Assembly (NCBI RefSeq): GCF_000227135.1
Contig: NC_018237.1
Location: 124,001-188,000 of the forward strand
Direction of reading: 5' to 3'
DNA from: Leishmania donovani
Taxonomy: Eukaryota > Euglenozoa > Kinetoplastea > Trypanosomatida > Trypanosomatidae
Length of the DNA: 64,000 nt
The position numbers and the translations under genes were made by a program. The stretch's first letter is position 1; the number at the start of each line of letters is the position of its first letter. A model generated the notes under the pieces. The model had not been told where the DNA came from, made no database searches, and saw only the letters and a program-made list of their open reading frames with translations. Shown here piece by piece: positions 1 to 11,000 of the stretch.

Positions 1-1242
1 CGTGACCGCCAGAATGACGAGGAGGACTTTGTTGACGGTGCCGGCGTCGCGACTGGCGCACAAGAGCCTGGTGAGGCGCGATACGGAGAAGCAACCCACC
101 AACGTCCGCCAATGAAGCGCACTGCGTTGGACACATCTCATCTGCAGGGCAGCGCTGATCGTGCCGTAGAAGGACGGAGGGGCGTTGTGGCGACCAAGGC
201 GGAGACGTCTCCCGCGTACATCACCACCCCCACGCCGGTGGGCAAGGCGTCCACCGCGCTCGTCGACCCGCGCACTCAGTCACGCAGCGCACGCAAGCGG
301 CGCACCCCGCGCACGCCGAGCCGCACAAACGCTGAGCGCCTCGCCGGGTCGATGGCGGAGAACCGAATCCGCTCGCAGCAGCGCTTGCCCGGGACGGCGT
401 CGCTAAAGATCGAGAGCCCCACGCCTGTGGTGAGCACGGCGTGGACGGCGGACCGCTCTCTCACGGGCAGTTGTACGCCGCCGCCCTCCAGCGCTGGCAT
501 GTACACGGTGTCCGAGGCGGTGACCAAACATCATCAACTGCACCCGCAGCAGCACGTGCAACAAGCTCCGTCCACGCGACCGCCGCTCATGCAGCGTGCA
601 GCGGGTCGTCTTCCTCCGGCTCCGCACCGCACCGCAGCTGCCCCGACGGCGGTGCCCAACACGCGAAGTGGCACCTCTTCCATTGCTTCCGGTGGCCCGA
701 CGCGGTCACCGTCGCCTGTGAATCCGAAGCGTGGCGCCATGCTGCCGCGCCGCTTCATCTTTACAGGTCTGAAAGACCATGAACCTCAGCGGCTGGTCAG
801 CGCAATAGCCGCGGTCGGTGACGATGCCGCGGCGCTGGCGAGTGACCTCGACGAGCCGCCGCCAAGCAGCACGACTCACGTTGTGCTGCGCGGGACGCCG
901 CGTAGCGTCAAGGCTCTCTGCGGGGTGGTGTCGGGCAAGTGGCTTGTCTCACCCGAATACGTGTACAACAGCCAGCAAAGTGGCTTCTGGCTAGACGAGC
1001 TCGAGGAGGGCGGTCTGCGCATCTTTCCACCGCCGCTGAAGTGCCAGCGTTTCCTTCTGACTGTTGAGCACCCAAGCATCCGTGCGAAGCTGGCGCAGGT
1101 GATCGAGTACGGCGGTGGCGAGGTGTTGCCAAGCGGCAGTGACAAGCGTGGCCCTAGCGCCGGCGACAATGTGGCGCAGGACGTTATTGTGATCACCTCT
1201 GGCGATGACCTCTTGCGATATGCAACGCAAGACCGCGTGTAA
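1..1242 (+). CDS. BRCT-domain protein, 3' part (5' end outside window)
   Basis: The reading frame is open from the first base of the window, with no stop before the first ATG at 112, so the gene probably starts upstream and 413 codons plus the stop (1240-1242) are visible. The first ~240 residues are low-complexity and rich in S/T/P/A/R, with basic stretches such as SARKRRTPRTPSRT. From about residue 245 there is a folded region: RRFIFTGLKD, then THVVLRGTPRSVKAL, then GKWLVSPEYVYNSQQSGFW. The pattern F-x-F-TG..., THVV, and W-L-V-x-x-x-Y-V is typical of BRCT domains, which bind phosphopeptides or mediate protein contacts in DNA-repair and checkpoint proteins. A second, weaker BRCT-like segment follows (RFLLTVEHPSIRAKLAQVIEYGGGEVLP). 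A nuclear DNA-damage role is an inference from the domain only; the protein's identity is unknown. Confidence 0.7.
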   Translation, partial: RDRQNDEEDFVDGAGVATGAQEPGEARYGEATHQRPPMKRTALDTSHLQGSADRAVEGRRGVVATKAETSPAYITTPTPVGKASTALVDPRTQSRSARKRRTPRTPSRTNAERLAGSMAENRIRSQQRLPGTASLKIESPTPVVSTAWTADRSLTGSCTPPPSSAGMYTVSEAVTKHHQLHPQQHVQQAPSTRPPLMQRAAGRLPPAPHRTAAAPTAVPNTRSGTSSIASGGPTRSPSPVNPKRGAMLPRRFIFTGLKDHEPQRLVSAIAAVGDDAAALASDLDEPPPSSTTHVVLRGTPRSVKALCGVVSGKWLVSPEYVYNSQQSGFWLDELEEGGLRIFPPPLKCQRFLLTVEHPSIRAKLAQVIEYGGGEVLPSGSDKRGPSAGDNVAQDVIVITSGDDLLRYATQDRV

Positions 1243-3311
1243 CGCGTCAGCTTGGCGAGACCGTGTACCGAGCCCGTCTCGTTGACTGTCCACACTGTGT
1301 GCCCGTGTGTGTGTGTGTGTGTGTGTGTGTGACGGACTTCATGGTGATCCGCATAGAGTCGTTGCTGTTGAAGAGCGACATCCGTTTCGCCGCCTCTCTG
1401 GCTCTTACTTCTCCTTCTCGTATTAGCTTTTTTTTCTGTTGTGTGCGTATGTATTCGTCGTTCTCGCTCGCTCGCGGTGGTGACGTGCCGCGCCCTTCCT
1501 TGCCGGCCGGCGAGGGAGGAGATGGGGGATATTAGGAGACCATGGGAGGTGTGCTGTATGCATGTTACCCTGCCTCGTCCCCTCCCTGCACTGCACACAC
1601 ATTTCTTCGCGTGTGTGTGTGTGTGTGTGTGTATGTGTGTGCATGTGTGTAGCGGCTTTGTGACGGTTTTTTGTTCGCTCATGTTCTTCCCCGCCATGCT
1701 TGCTTGTTTCGCTAGGCCGGCACACATTGTTCTCGCATTCTTCTCTACACCCAAACGAAGACGAACCGACGACGGAGCGCGCGCACGCATGCGCATGGAA
1801 CAGACGAAAACAAAAAGCAAAACTCTGAGCGGCGCCACGCAGCGCATCCAGCACCAACTTTCGTGCCTCCACATCGCCGAGAGAAGATTATGAAGAGGAT
1901 GCCGTCAAACGTATCAAGCGGCGCTGTCCCGTGTCTTTGCTCTTCCCCCTCTCTCTCCCCGTTGCGGCTCCGCGCTCATGTGCGTACGGGGGTTTGCCGT
2001 TGTATCGGTGCGCCGGGGGGGGGGGGTCGCGCGAGGCTCGTGCACGCCTCCCACCCCTTTTCGTTTGTGTGTCCGTGCCCTCTCCACCAACCTAAGGCAG
2101 CGTGCGAGGATGCATGTCGCGCTCGAAACCCCCATTGATGTGCCCTATGCGTCTTTCCGCATCGTTTCTCTCGCTGCAGTCTCCTCATACGTCCGCCGTG
2201 CTACGGCGTGACGCGCCTATCCGTGCCATCCATATCACTCGCTCTCTCTCGCTCTCGCCATCCCGCTACCGCCTCTCCTCCCTCGCGCTGTAGCACAGCC
2301 GTCGCCGTATCAGTGGTCTGGTAATTTCGCGCTTCCTTTTTCTTGTTGTGGATGAGTTGACGCCAATCTGGTTTTGAGTTTCCGCGTGCTTCTTCCTCGC
2401 TTCCGCCGTATTCATTCTTTGTCATCTGTCTTGTGTGTTTGTTTGAGTGTTGAGCCCCTTCCTCCGGCCCCCTCTCCCTCACTGCCTCCCAACATCACCG
2501 CCACCACTATCTCTTTCCTCTTCTCCACGCCGTTGTAGACACACACACACGCATACATATATATATATATATATATGTGTGTGTGTACGTATATGCACGC
2601 ACAGTCGAACGTGCTCGCCTCCACATAGATGCATGCACGACCACTCACGCATACGTCTTTTGAGCGTCTTGGTATCGCCCTCCTCCTCCTCCTCTGCAAC
2701 ACGCCGTTGTCCCTCTAAACTTGCAGGCACCCTCTTCTCTCATCTGTGAACTCGCTTCTCCATCCATTGTCCCTCACCCCCTCCCTCCTCCGCCCAAGCG
2801 CTGCGTGATCCGCCACGACTCTCACTCCGTAGCCTCTCCCTGCCCGTCGCTCGGTGCACACGACCGGGTCTGCGACTTCGCTTTTACGTCTTCCTTCTTT
2901 TCTTTCGCCTTTGCCTCCTCCCTCCTCCTCCTCCTCCCCCTCCCCATCCTCACACACACATCGCAGCTCAGTGTGGGCGGTCCTCATCTCGTGTGCGGAA
3001 CGCTCTTCCCTCCAGCGCTTCCTGGGAGGTGGGAGTCACCACCGCATTCCACTGGGCGTTTGCGTGCGGTTGTGTCCGTGCGCCCGCAGCAACAGGAGCC
3101 GGCTGTCGCAAGTGTGCATCGGCCACCACTATAAGCCAGTCGCATCCGCAGGATATCGCTCCCTCGCCTTCGGAGTGGGCACACACAAGCACACACATCA
3201 GCACCCGCACACTCACAAGCACAGACGCACTGCTGGGCCGCCTCTTTTAAGGTGGAGGCAGAGGGGCCACAGACACGGGACAGTCAAGCCGTCCGTGAAA
3301 CAGCACAGGCC
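1243..3311. other. Intergenic region before Sec23
   Basis: About 2 kb without a supported gene. It holds a GT run at 1305-1331, a second GT-rich run near 1613-1650, a CA run and a TA/TG composite microsatellite at 2557-2586, several poly-G/C tracts, and a strong polypyrimidine stretch at about 2879-2950 before the Sec23 gene. Open frames here are translations of simple repeats and pyrimidine tracts. Confidence 0.75.
2879..2966 (+). promoter_or_regulatory. Candidate polypyrimidine tract and trans-splice acceptor for Sec23
   Basis: A CT-rich tract (about 2879-2950, with repeated cctcctcct) is followed by CA repeats and then an AG at 2965-2966 (tcgcag). In kinetoplastids the spliced leader is added at the first suitable AG after such a tract. 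This would give a 5' UTR of about 345 nt. Inferred from sequence pattern only. Confidence 0.4.
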
Positions 3312-6300
3312 ATGAACCAGGGATACAACACCTACTACAGCCAAGGCACCCCGCAAGGGGGCGCGTATGGCAGCAGTGCAAACTACTACGGCGGTGCGGC
3401 TGCGGCACCTGCCGGAGGTGTCGGCAGCGGGTACGGTGCACAGGCTCAGCCTCAGCAGCCACAGGCACAGCAAGTTGGAGCCTACGGTGTCGCACAGGCG
3501 ACGTCGGCCGGTTCGTGGAGTAACACCTATCAGGGCCTCGGCGAGTACCATAGTGGCGTTGCCACCGCTGCACCGACGTCGTCGCCGTCGCAAGGCTACT
3601 ACGGAGGCGGCGCAGCGACCACAACCGCCAGCAGCTTCCAAGTCGGATACGATGGCTACGCGCAAGGGGCCACAGCGGCCGCCACAAACAACGGTGGCGT
3701 TGCCGCTGGTGTTAGCAACGGAAGCTACGCTGGTGTGACAGCCATGAACGCGTACGACCCTCAGTCAACGCAGCCAGCGCAACAGCCCTACTACCCACCG
3801 CAGCCGCCTCAAGGCGGATACTACGGCAATGCCAATGCGTGCCAGGCGAACAGCACACCAGCGGCTGCTGCGGCACCGGCGCCCGCGGTCCTCAACACCA
3901 CCGACGACAACGGTCTGCGGTGGACCTGGTCGTGCTACCCGACGACATCGAAGGCGAAGACGAAGGAAAACCCCTCCGCGGCGACGCTGGCAATGCCAGA
4001 GATGGTGATCCCGATGAGCTGCATGTACACGCCGCTGCACCTCATTGAGCCCAGTCACCTCGTTCTGGGCGCAGCCATTGACGAGCTGTGCTGTGCAAAC
4101 TGCGGCGCCTTTTGCAGCATGCACAGCCAGCGCGAGATGGGCAAGTACTGGGTGTGCGTATCCTGCAAGCGCCGCAACTCTTTCCAGAGCAACACCGCCA
4201 TCACGGAGCAGCACCCGGCGCTGATGTACGAGACGGTCGAGTTTGTGCTCGCAAACCCGCCGACGCCCGTGGTGGCGCCACCTCAGCCGCAGCCAGCGCC
4301 TGCCTTCATCTTCGTCGTCGACACGTGCATCCCTTCCGGCGAGATGGCGTCGTTGCGCACGAGCCTGCTGGAGTCCCTGCAGTATCTGCCGCGCAACGCC
4401 CTCGTAGGCCTCATCTCCTTCGGCGCCACCGTCTCTGTGTGGGAGCTGGGCGCCAGCTCTGGCGTGGCGATCAGCAAGTGCTACCTTCTGCGCGGCAACA
4501 CGGCGAACCCGCCCGATTCGCTGCAGAGCATGCTTCAGGTCTCGGAAAATCATCCCGTGCGGGGGCGGCTGCTGGCCCCGCTGTGCGATGTGGAGGCGGC
4601 GCTCACCTCGTTGATCGAGGAGCTCGAGGAGGACGGCGCCGCCGTGCCGTCATCCAAGCGGCCGCTGCGGGCCACGTCGACGGCGGTGGAGGCGGCCACG
4701 TACCTGATGGAGGCCCTCGCGCCACCACAGATGACAGCGCAGCAGCAGTACGTACTATACGGAAAGCACGTAAAAGCCGCTACAGCGCCCGGGGGTAATG
4801 TGAAGATGGGTAAGATTCTCCTCTTCACCGGCGGCCCGTGCACGCGCGGCCCCGGCGCCGTCGTCAGCACCGACAAGGCGGACATGATGCGCTTCCATCG
4901 CGACATCATTGAGGGCGATACACCCTACTACGAGGCAGCCTTTAACTTCTACAACGCGCTCGAGCCGCGGATGATAGCCGCGAACACGTGCCTCGACGTC
5001 TTCGCTCAGTCCCTTGACCAAGTTGGTGTCATGGAGATGCGCCGCTGCATCGACAACACCGGTGGCACGCTCATCGTCGAAGATGAGACGACTGACATCA
5101 TGTTTCTGGAGTCGCTGAAGCGTTACTGGCAGCGCTGCGATTTGCGGGCCGGCACAGAGCGCGCCTTGGCGGCAGCGCAGGAAGGCATGTCCTCTTCGGG
5201 TGTCGACGGCAGCTACAGCAGTGAGGACCACAGAGCTCACTGCGGATTCGCTGTGCACATGGAGGTGAACACGTCCGTCGGCACGCTGCTGCGCGGTGCG
5301 CTCGGTCCGTGCAACGTGGACGTGGAGGCGAACAAGCGCGGGCCTACGCGGCTCACCTCACCACTGGAGGTGGGCGCTGGTGGCACGACGCGCTGGTGCG
5401 TCAGCTACCTCGACAAGGGAATGACGCTTTCATTCCTGTTTGACACAGCCACCGCCAGCAGCCAGCAGAGTGGCGCAGAGAGCGCGCATGAGAAGCGCTT
5501 CATCCAGTTCGTCACGCGCTACACCACGCCGCGCGGCGAGCAGCGGGTGCGCGTGACGAGCGTCGTGCAGCCCGTCGCCCCGCCGACAGCGCCGCCGGAC
5601 TACTACACGAAGGCTGCCGCCTTTGATCAGACGTGTGCGGCGACGATCGTGGCGCGCATGGCGGTGAGCATACTCGAGAAGCATCCGGGCAAGTGGGATG
5701 ACGCCAAGCGATGGCTGGACACGCTGCTGGTGCGCTTCGTGCGGCGCTACTCCACCTTCTCCCCTGGTCAACCGAACACGTTGCGCCTCGACCCGTGCCT
5801 CTCCCTCTTCCCATCCTTCATGTACAACCTGCGCCGCTCCGAGTACTTCATGGTGCTCAACATCTCGCCTGATGAGACGACGTTCAAGCGCCACTGGCTG
5901 CTGCGCGAATCCGTCGACAATTGCGTGCTCATGATCCAGCCCACGCTGGACTCGTACGACTTGGCGAGCCCGTTCGCGACGCCCATGCAGCTCGACAGCA
6001 GCAGCCTGCGTCACGACAACATTGTGCTGATGGATGCCTACTTTAACGTCCATATCATGTGGGGCAGCATCATCTACCAGTGGATCGAGGCAGCCTACCA
6101 CGAGAACCCCGAGTACGCCAACTTTGCCGAGCTGCTGGAGGCGGCGGAGCGTGACGCGCAGATGATCTTGTCGAGCCGCTACCCGTACCCGCGCTTCTCG
6201 CGCACGGACGCCGACGGCTCCGAGGCGCGCCACGTAAAGACGCGCGTGAACCCGGCCACCAACTACCACAACTCGGGCATGCAGTACGGCGCCGGCCCCA

Positions 6301-6413
6301 ACGGGGCGGTGGAGCAGGCCGACGTCATCTACACAGATGATGCCTCTATCATGACGTTCATGACCTCGCTCAAGAAGGCAGTAGTGACCTCCGACGGCAA
6401 GGAGGAAGCGTAG
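3312..6413 (+). CDS. SEC23: COPII coat subunit Sec23
   Basis: 1033-aa Sec23, the GTPase-activating subunit of the COPII vesicle inner coat, which acts with Sar1 and Sec24 at ER exit sites. Start: the ATG at 3312 (MNQGYNTYY); the frame opens further upstream only through a GTG at 3252. Residues ~1-205 are a Q/G/A/Y/P-rich low-complexity extension with repeated YY/GG groups, not normal for Sec23. After it come a zinc finger with Cys261/264 and Cys282/285, the trunk (vWA-like) domain from about 332 (FIFVVDTCIPSGE; LPRNALVGLISFG; LLFTGGPCTRGPG), the beta-sandwich (IQFVTRYTTPRGEQRVRVT), the helical region (FDQTCAATIVARMAV) and a gelsolin-like C-terminus (SSRYPYPRF near the end). The LPxNALVGLI and GGPCTxGPG motifs identify Sec23 and not Sec24. 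No neighbour is functionally linked. Confidence 0.95.
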   Translation: MNQGYNTYYSQGTPQGGAYGSSANYYGGAAAAPAGGVGSGYGAQAQPQQPQAQQVGAYGVAQATSAGSWSNTYQGLGEYHSGVATAAPTSSPSQGYYGGGAATTTASSFQVGYDGYAQGATAAATNNGGVAAGVSNGSYAGVTAMNAYDPQSTQPAQQPYYPPQPPQGGYYGNANACQANSTPAAAAAPAPAVLNTTDDNGLRWTWSCYPTTSKAKTKENPSAATLAMPEMVIPMSCMYTPLHLIEPSHLVLGAAIDELCCANCGAFCSMHSQREMGKYWVCVSCKRRNSFQSNTAITEQHPALMYETVEFVLANPPTPVVAPPQPQPAPAFIFVVDTCIPSGEMASLRTSLLESLQYLPRNALVGLISFGATVSVWELGASSGVAISKCYLLRGNTANPPDSLQSMLQVSENHPVRGRLLAPLCDVEAALTSLIEELEEDGAAVPSSKRPLRATSTAVEAATYLMEALAPPQMTAQQQYVLYGKHVKAATAPGGNVKMGKILLFTGGPCTRGPGAVVSTDKADMMRFHRDIIEGDTPYYEAAFNFYNALEPRMIAANTCLDVFAQSLDQVGVMEMRRCIDNTGGTLIVEDETTDIMFLESLKRYWQRCDLRAGTERALAAAQEGMSSSGVDGSYSSEDHRAHCGFAVHMEVNTSVGTLLRGALGPCNVDVEANKRGPTRLTSPLEVGAGGTTRWCVSYLDKGMTLSFLFDTATASSQQSGAESAHEKRFIQFVTRYTTPRGEQRVRVTSVVQPVAPPTAPPDYYTKAAAFDQTCAATIVARMAVSILEKHPGKWDDAKRWLDTLLVRFVRRYSTFSPGQPNTLRLDPCLSLFPSFMYNLRRSEYFMVLNISPDETTFKRHWLLRESVDNCVLMIQPTLDSYDLASPFATPMQLDSSSLRHDNIVLMDAYFNVHIMWGSIIYQWIEAAYHENPEYANFAELLEAAERDAQMILSSRYPYPRFSRTDADGSEARHVKTRVNPATNYHNSGMQYGAGPNGAVEQADVIYTDDASIMTFMTSLKKAVVTSDGKEEA

Positions 6414-7035
6414 CGCGCAGCTGCTGCCATGTCGCGCCACCTTTATTTTCGCTCTCTCTTCGTCGATGACGCATGGCACCGTCGATCTTGCCGTGCGCCA
6501 TATGTGTCCCCCCCCCCTCCTCATCGCATCTTGGTCTCTCTCGCCCCTCCAGCTGTTTCTCTCTCCCTCCATGGCATTCAGCTCATGACCCTGACAGGGC
6601 TGCCGAGAGGTGTATCCTTGTGTGAGCGTCGTCGGCGCCGGTCACGTGCTCGCCTGCTTTTCTTTTCGTTTGTGTTGTTCTCATTTCTGTTGCTCGCGTG
6701 TGTGCATGTGAGTGTGTGTGTGTGTGTGTGATCTTGTGTTGTCATCTCCCTCAACGTCTTGTGATTTCTTTTCGTTGTTTGTTGGCATGTCTGTGCGCCG
6801 GGTGGCGGAGATGGGGCGGTGTGTCTGTGTATGTGAGAGGGGAGTAGAGGCTATATGGCCTCCCTTCGTTTTGGATTGCCCATGCTGTGTTAGTCGCGGG
6901 AGTGAATGACTGTCTGTGTCACACCATCCCCGTTGTATGTGCGTGCGGGGGTGTGTTCTTTGAGCATTTTCGTTTGTTTTCTATTGTGTCTGCGCCCTCC
7001 TCCCTGACACCCGGTGGGCTGTGTTTTCGTGCAGC

Positions 7036-7073
<38 letters not shown>

Positions 7074-8096
7074 TGCGTCAGTGTGCTCCCCCGCCCCGTC
7101 CCTCCGCGCTTCCGAGTGGGAAGACGAGAGGGAAAGGGACCTCGAGTACGGTCTGAGACCGTCCCTCCACCCCTCTCACTCCCACCTACAACCGAACGGA
7201 ACCCAAGAGGAAATGCAGCGCAAGCCGCACGCACGCGCACTTTTCCTTGCGTGCGTGAGTGCTGGCGTGCGTGTGCCAATCAAGCGCTTCACGAGTGGTG
7301 TGCCCAATCGATCTATGCGCAAACGGCCACATAAGGGTATGTGTGTACATGGAGGGACGCAATAGTCAAGATCAGAGTTGGCGTGTGCATGCACCACCAT
7401 AAGGGCACGATGCCTCGCCGCTGGAGCGCACGTGAGGGTGTGCGCGTGTGCGTGTGCGCGGCTGAGTAATACGCCGGTAAATATCTGACAGACCGCAAGC
7501 TGTGCGCGCTCGCCTCCTCCATAAGCACACACATACACAGAGACACAGACACACACGCTGCCTTCCGTGGGGCGGCAGCAAACAGATCGGTCATGCGTCA
7601 CCTCGTAGCTTAAGCACTGAAACCCCCTCCTACACCACTGCTTCCTCGTCCTCGCCCCCTCCTCCTTCCCTCCCTCCCTCTCTTCTCATTCTCTCGTACC
7701 GTATCGCATCTGCGCGTGCGTGCATGCCCCCGCGCCTTAGCATCAGAACCGCCTGTCTGCACATACAACGGTATCGTACTCGGGGGTGAGGAACAAGGCG
7801 AAGCACCCCAGCCGCGAGACGCACGCCTCGAGCCACGACAACGGCAAACGAGGCTCTTATCAGTGGCTCTCCTCCCCTCCAAGTCAAAACACGCACACAC
7901 AAACATAAAGAGGCGCCCAAAGCGATCATCACGTGCTCTACCTTTCACAACCTGCTTGCTCTACCTCATCCCCCCCCCGCCCGCCGCCCCCCCCGCCGCC
8001 AACGGAAAACTCATCTGCTTGCTTTTTGCTTGTTTGTTTTTGTGGTTCGCTCGCTCGTGCCTCCCGCTCACGCCCGCGTCTGCGTTCATCAGCGTC
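6414..8096. other. Intergenic region before the hydrolase gene
   Basis: About 1.7 kb. Contains a (GT)n run at 7038-7075 and a shorter one near 6713-6730, an A/C-rich stretch near 7525-7560, and CT-rich tracts near 7625-7700 and 7930-8030 that could serve for polyadenylation of Sec23 and trans-splicing of the hydrolase. No supported gene. Confidence 0.7.
7038..7075 (+). repeat. (GT)n microsatellite, about 19 units
   Basis: An uninterrupted run of alternating G and T is seen directly. GT runs are abundant in Leishmania intergenic regions. Confidence 0.95.
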
Positions 8097-11000
8097 ATGT
8101 CCGTCAGCAGCTCCCTCACCTACGCACTCCTGTGCGTCTACTACGCCTGCCGCACCACGCTGCTCTTCGCGGTGGAGATGCTGCTGTTCCTGCCCTCTTA
8201 CTATCTTGTGGAACGGCATGACGCACCGAGCGCGTGGCTGGGGCGCCGCGGAGAGGCGCAGGTGCAGCCGGTGCTATCCGCAGCCTATAAATACCAGAAG
8301 GCGGAGGAGCGCGACAAGTCGAACTATGGTGAGAGCGCGAACATCGTACCGGTGGGCACAGGCGGACCGCCGCTGGACATCAGCACGCGGGAAGTGGAAG
8401 ATAACCGCTGCATTCTCTCGCGTAAGTGTGTGAGCCGCATTCGATCTCTTCACATACCAACCGTGTCGTCGTCGTGGTGGTCGCCACAGGTGCTGCGTTC
8501 CGTGAACCCTTCCTCAGCCGCGCACTCCCCTGAAACGCCGCAGCTGCGTCAGAAGAAACAGCACCAGTCGCTCTTGCCCAACTTCTATGGTCACCCGCAG
8601 GCGGCGCTTCCGCAAAGCCGATACGATGGCATTGGTGGAGATGACGACATGAACGGCTCCGTGGGGTCGTGGTCCAACTACACAGTGGGCGCCACGCCAG
8701 TTGCGACCACCCTAAATCGCCCCCTCTCTTTGTCCATCGCAGAGGTGTCTGGTTGGTGCGACGGCACCTCAGGTGGCGAACTGATTCCTATCAGCCTCCA
8801 CAGCAGCCCCATGCAGCGGTCTCAGCGCCTTCAGTTGCAGCAAGTCTCTCACCAACGCCCGCACGGCGGTGGCGTTGACGAAGAGGACGCTGCTTGCACC
8901 AGCTTCAACGGGTTTCTGAGCGCCACCGCACGCGATGCCGTGGATATCGGATATCAGCAACCATGCGTGACGGACGCGTTCTTCGATGGCCTGGCGGTGA
9001 GCGTGTTGGTCTCCGCTCAAGAACAGCAGCAGCAGGATCGTCTCGCGGCGGCGCGCAAGCGCGTTGGCATCGCCGAGGCGGAAGGCTTTTTCGCTAAGTT
9101 GGGTCACCGACAGTGTGGGGCTGTTTCACGAAGAGCCGCAGCTCGGACCTCGTCCGCACCGGCGTGTGTCGCTGCGGCTCGAGAGCGCATGCGTGCCACG
9201 GTGCCGGTGTGGTGCACCGTCATCTTCTACTCCCCCATACCACAATCGGCCGCCCGCGGAAGCGTGATGGAGAAAGCGTCATCGCCCTTTCGAGGCCAGT
9301 ACGGATTTTTGCCGCCTTGGTATGCTGTTCACGCCCGCGCGCAGCTGTTGTTAGCGCTAGTGGGCCCGCTACTGCGCATTGCGGCGGAGCTGCTGTGGTG
9401 CAGAGGTTGGGGAACGCTGACGGCATCGTCTGCGGCGCAAACAGAGGCGTTAGGTGAGCCGGGTAGCATTACCACACCTCCGGCAACGGCTGCGTCGCCC
9501 GAGCATCAACGCCTGCGTCAGCATCGCACCCGCGCCCCCCCACTACCTTCCTGGCCGGTGCGCGGATCATGGCAAGACGCCGGCGTCTTTCTTCTTGGGC
9601 CGCTTCTCTTGTGCTTCCGTGTACTGCGCAGCCTCTTTTACGCGATCATGGGCCCACCTGGTGCGACGGCACCGCTCCACTACTCGGCGTGCATGAGCGC
9701 ATCGCCAACCTCGCACAACGCTGCTGGTGGCGGCGGTGTCTGGCATCCTTTCCGCCGTTTCGAGAGTGCTGTGCAAGCTCGTATTGATCGCTACACCACG
9801 GACACGCGCCACATCTTCGAGCCACTGCACAACAACGCGGCGGCGGCGACGACGACGGTATCGTCTGCCGCGGCAACGGCCCACGCTGGAAGCAGCATCA
9901 ATCCTGCACCGCATGCTTTTTCGAAGCCGACGACGTCAAGCGCGAAGGCCGCTGGAGCGGCACGGTCACAGGGTCACGCAGCATCCTTGCCTCATCCCGC
10001 ATTCCCCGCCTCGGCACCTGCCCCGGCGTGCCGGAAGTCGGTGGGGGTGTACTGGCTGCATGGCCGCCGGCCGCCGACCTGGTCCGCTGCTCCAGCTGAT
10101 GATCCGTCCACCACATCGGCAGTGCAGCCGCCGCCTCCTGCACCGGTGGTGGTGCTACTGCTATGCCCTTCTCTCCTGCAAGGGAGCGGGCTGTACCAGC
10201 ACACCGTAACGCGTCTCAGTTGTGTGTGTCAGCTGCTGACCCTCGCTGGTGCGTGGCAGTCATCGTTCGCCACAGACGATGCAGCGGCCGACCGCATTTT
10301 GCTTCCCGGCTCGCATGGCACGGCAATGACGAGGAATGCGACACAGAATCGCGACGACTCGACGGATAGAGAAAATGCCGCGCAGATCTCCGCGGCAGGC
10401 GCGGAGAAGGCGTACAAGCCTGTGATGCTTAGTACCAGCAGCAGCAAAGACGGAAGCATTCGTGGCAGCGGGGCGGAGGTCAACGACCAACCGTCGCCGC
10501 CGGCAACTTCGTCATCGCTGCCGTCGGCTACACGGCCTGCCACCAGGCCCGCCACGCAGTGGTACGCGGCTGTGCCTGTTGTAGAGCTTCGAGTTCCTGC
10601 GACGTCGCCGGAGTGCACCGACGACGTCTCAATGCCTCCGCTGACGCTGAAGGACTTGCGGAACATTGTTGAGCGGCTGCGGAGCAACCTGGAGTCGTGC
10701 ACGCCGCCCGCAACAAACCCCCCAGTGCCTTGCGCATCTACCGCGGCCGGTCGTTCGGCTCGCCTCGATCTGTGTGGTCACGCGCCGTCGCCAGACGCCG
10801 CTGCTAAGGCGTCCGCTGACCCGCGTCCACGACGGGCGGTGTACATTGTGGCGGTGGGCTGGTCGGAAGCGGCGAGCCCGCTTTTGGAGCTAGCCATCAC
10901 ACAGCAGCAGCCGCAGACGTCGACAGGCAGCGGCCGCAGCACCGAGGACGAGAATGGCGGCGGCTCTGGTGAGCAGTCCCCGGCGCGTCTTGACGGCCTT

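Noticed and set aside
876..1874. 332-codon - strand frame over the BRCT gene end and spacer
   Set aside because: Consists of HTHTHTH from GT repeats and antisense of the BRCT gene.
3252..3311. 20-codon N-terminal extension of Sec23
   Set aside because: The extended frame begins with GTG; trypanosomatid genes start with ATG, and the first ATG in frame is at 3312.
5430..6572. 380-codon - strand frame opposite Sec23
   Set aside because: Antisense shadow of a well-supported gene.
7716..8096. 127-codon extension of the hydrolase
   Set aside because: Proline/alanine-rich translation of a C-homopolymer region; a pyrimidine tract typical of trans-splicing lies inside it. Spliced-leader mapping would decide.
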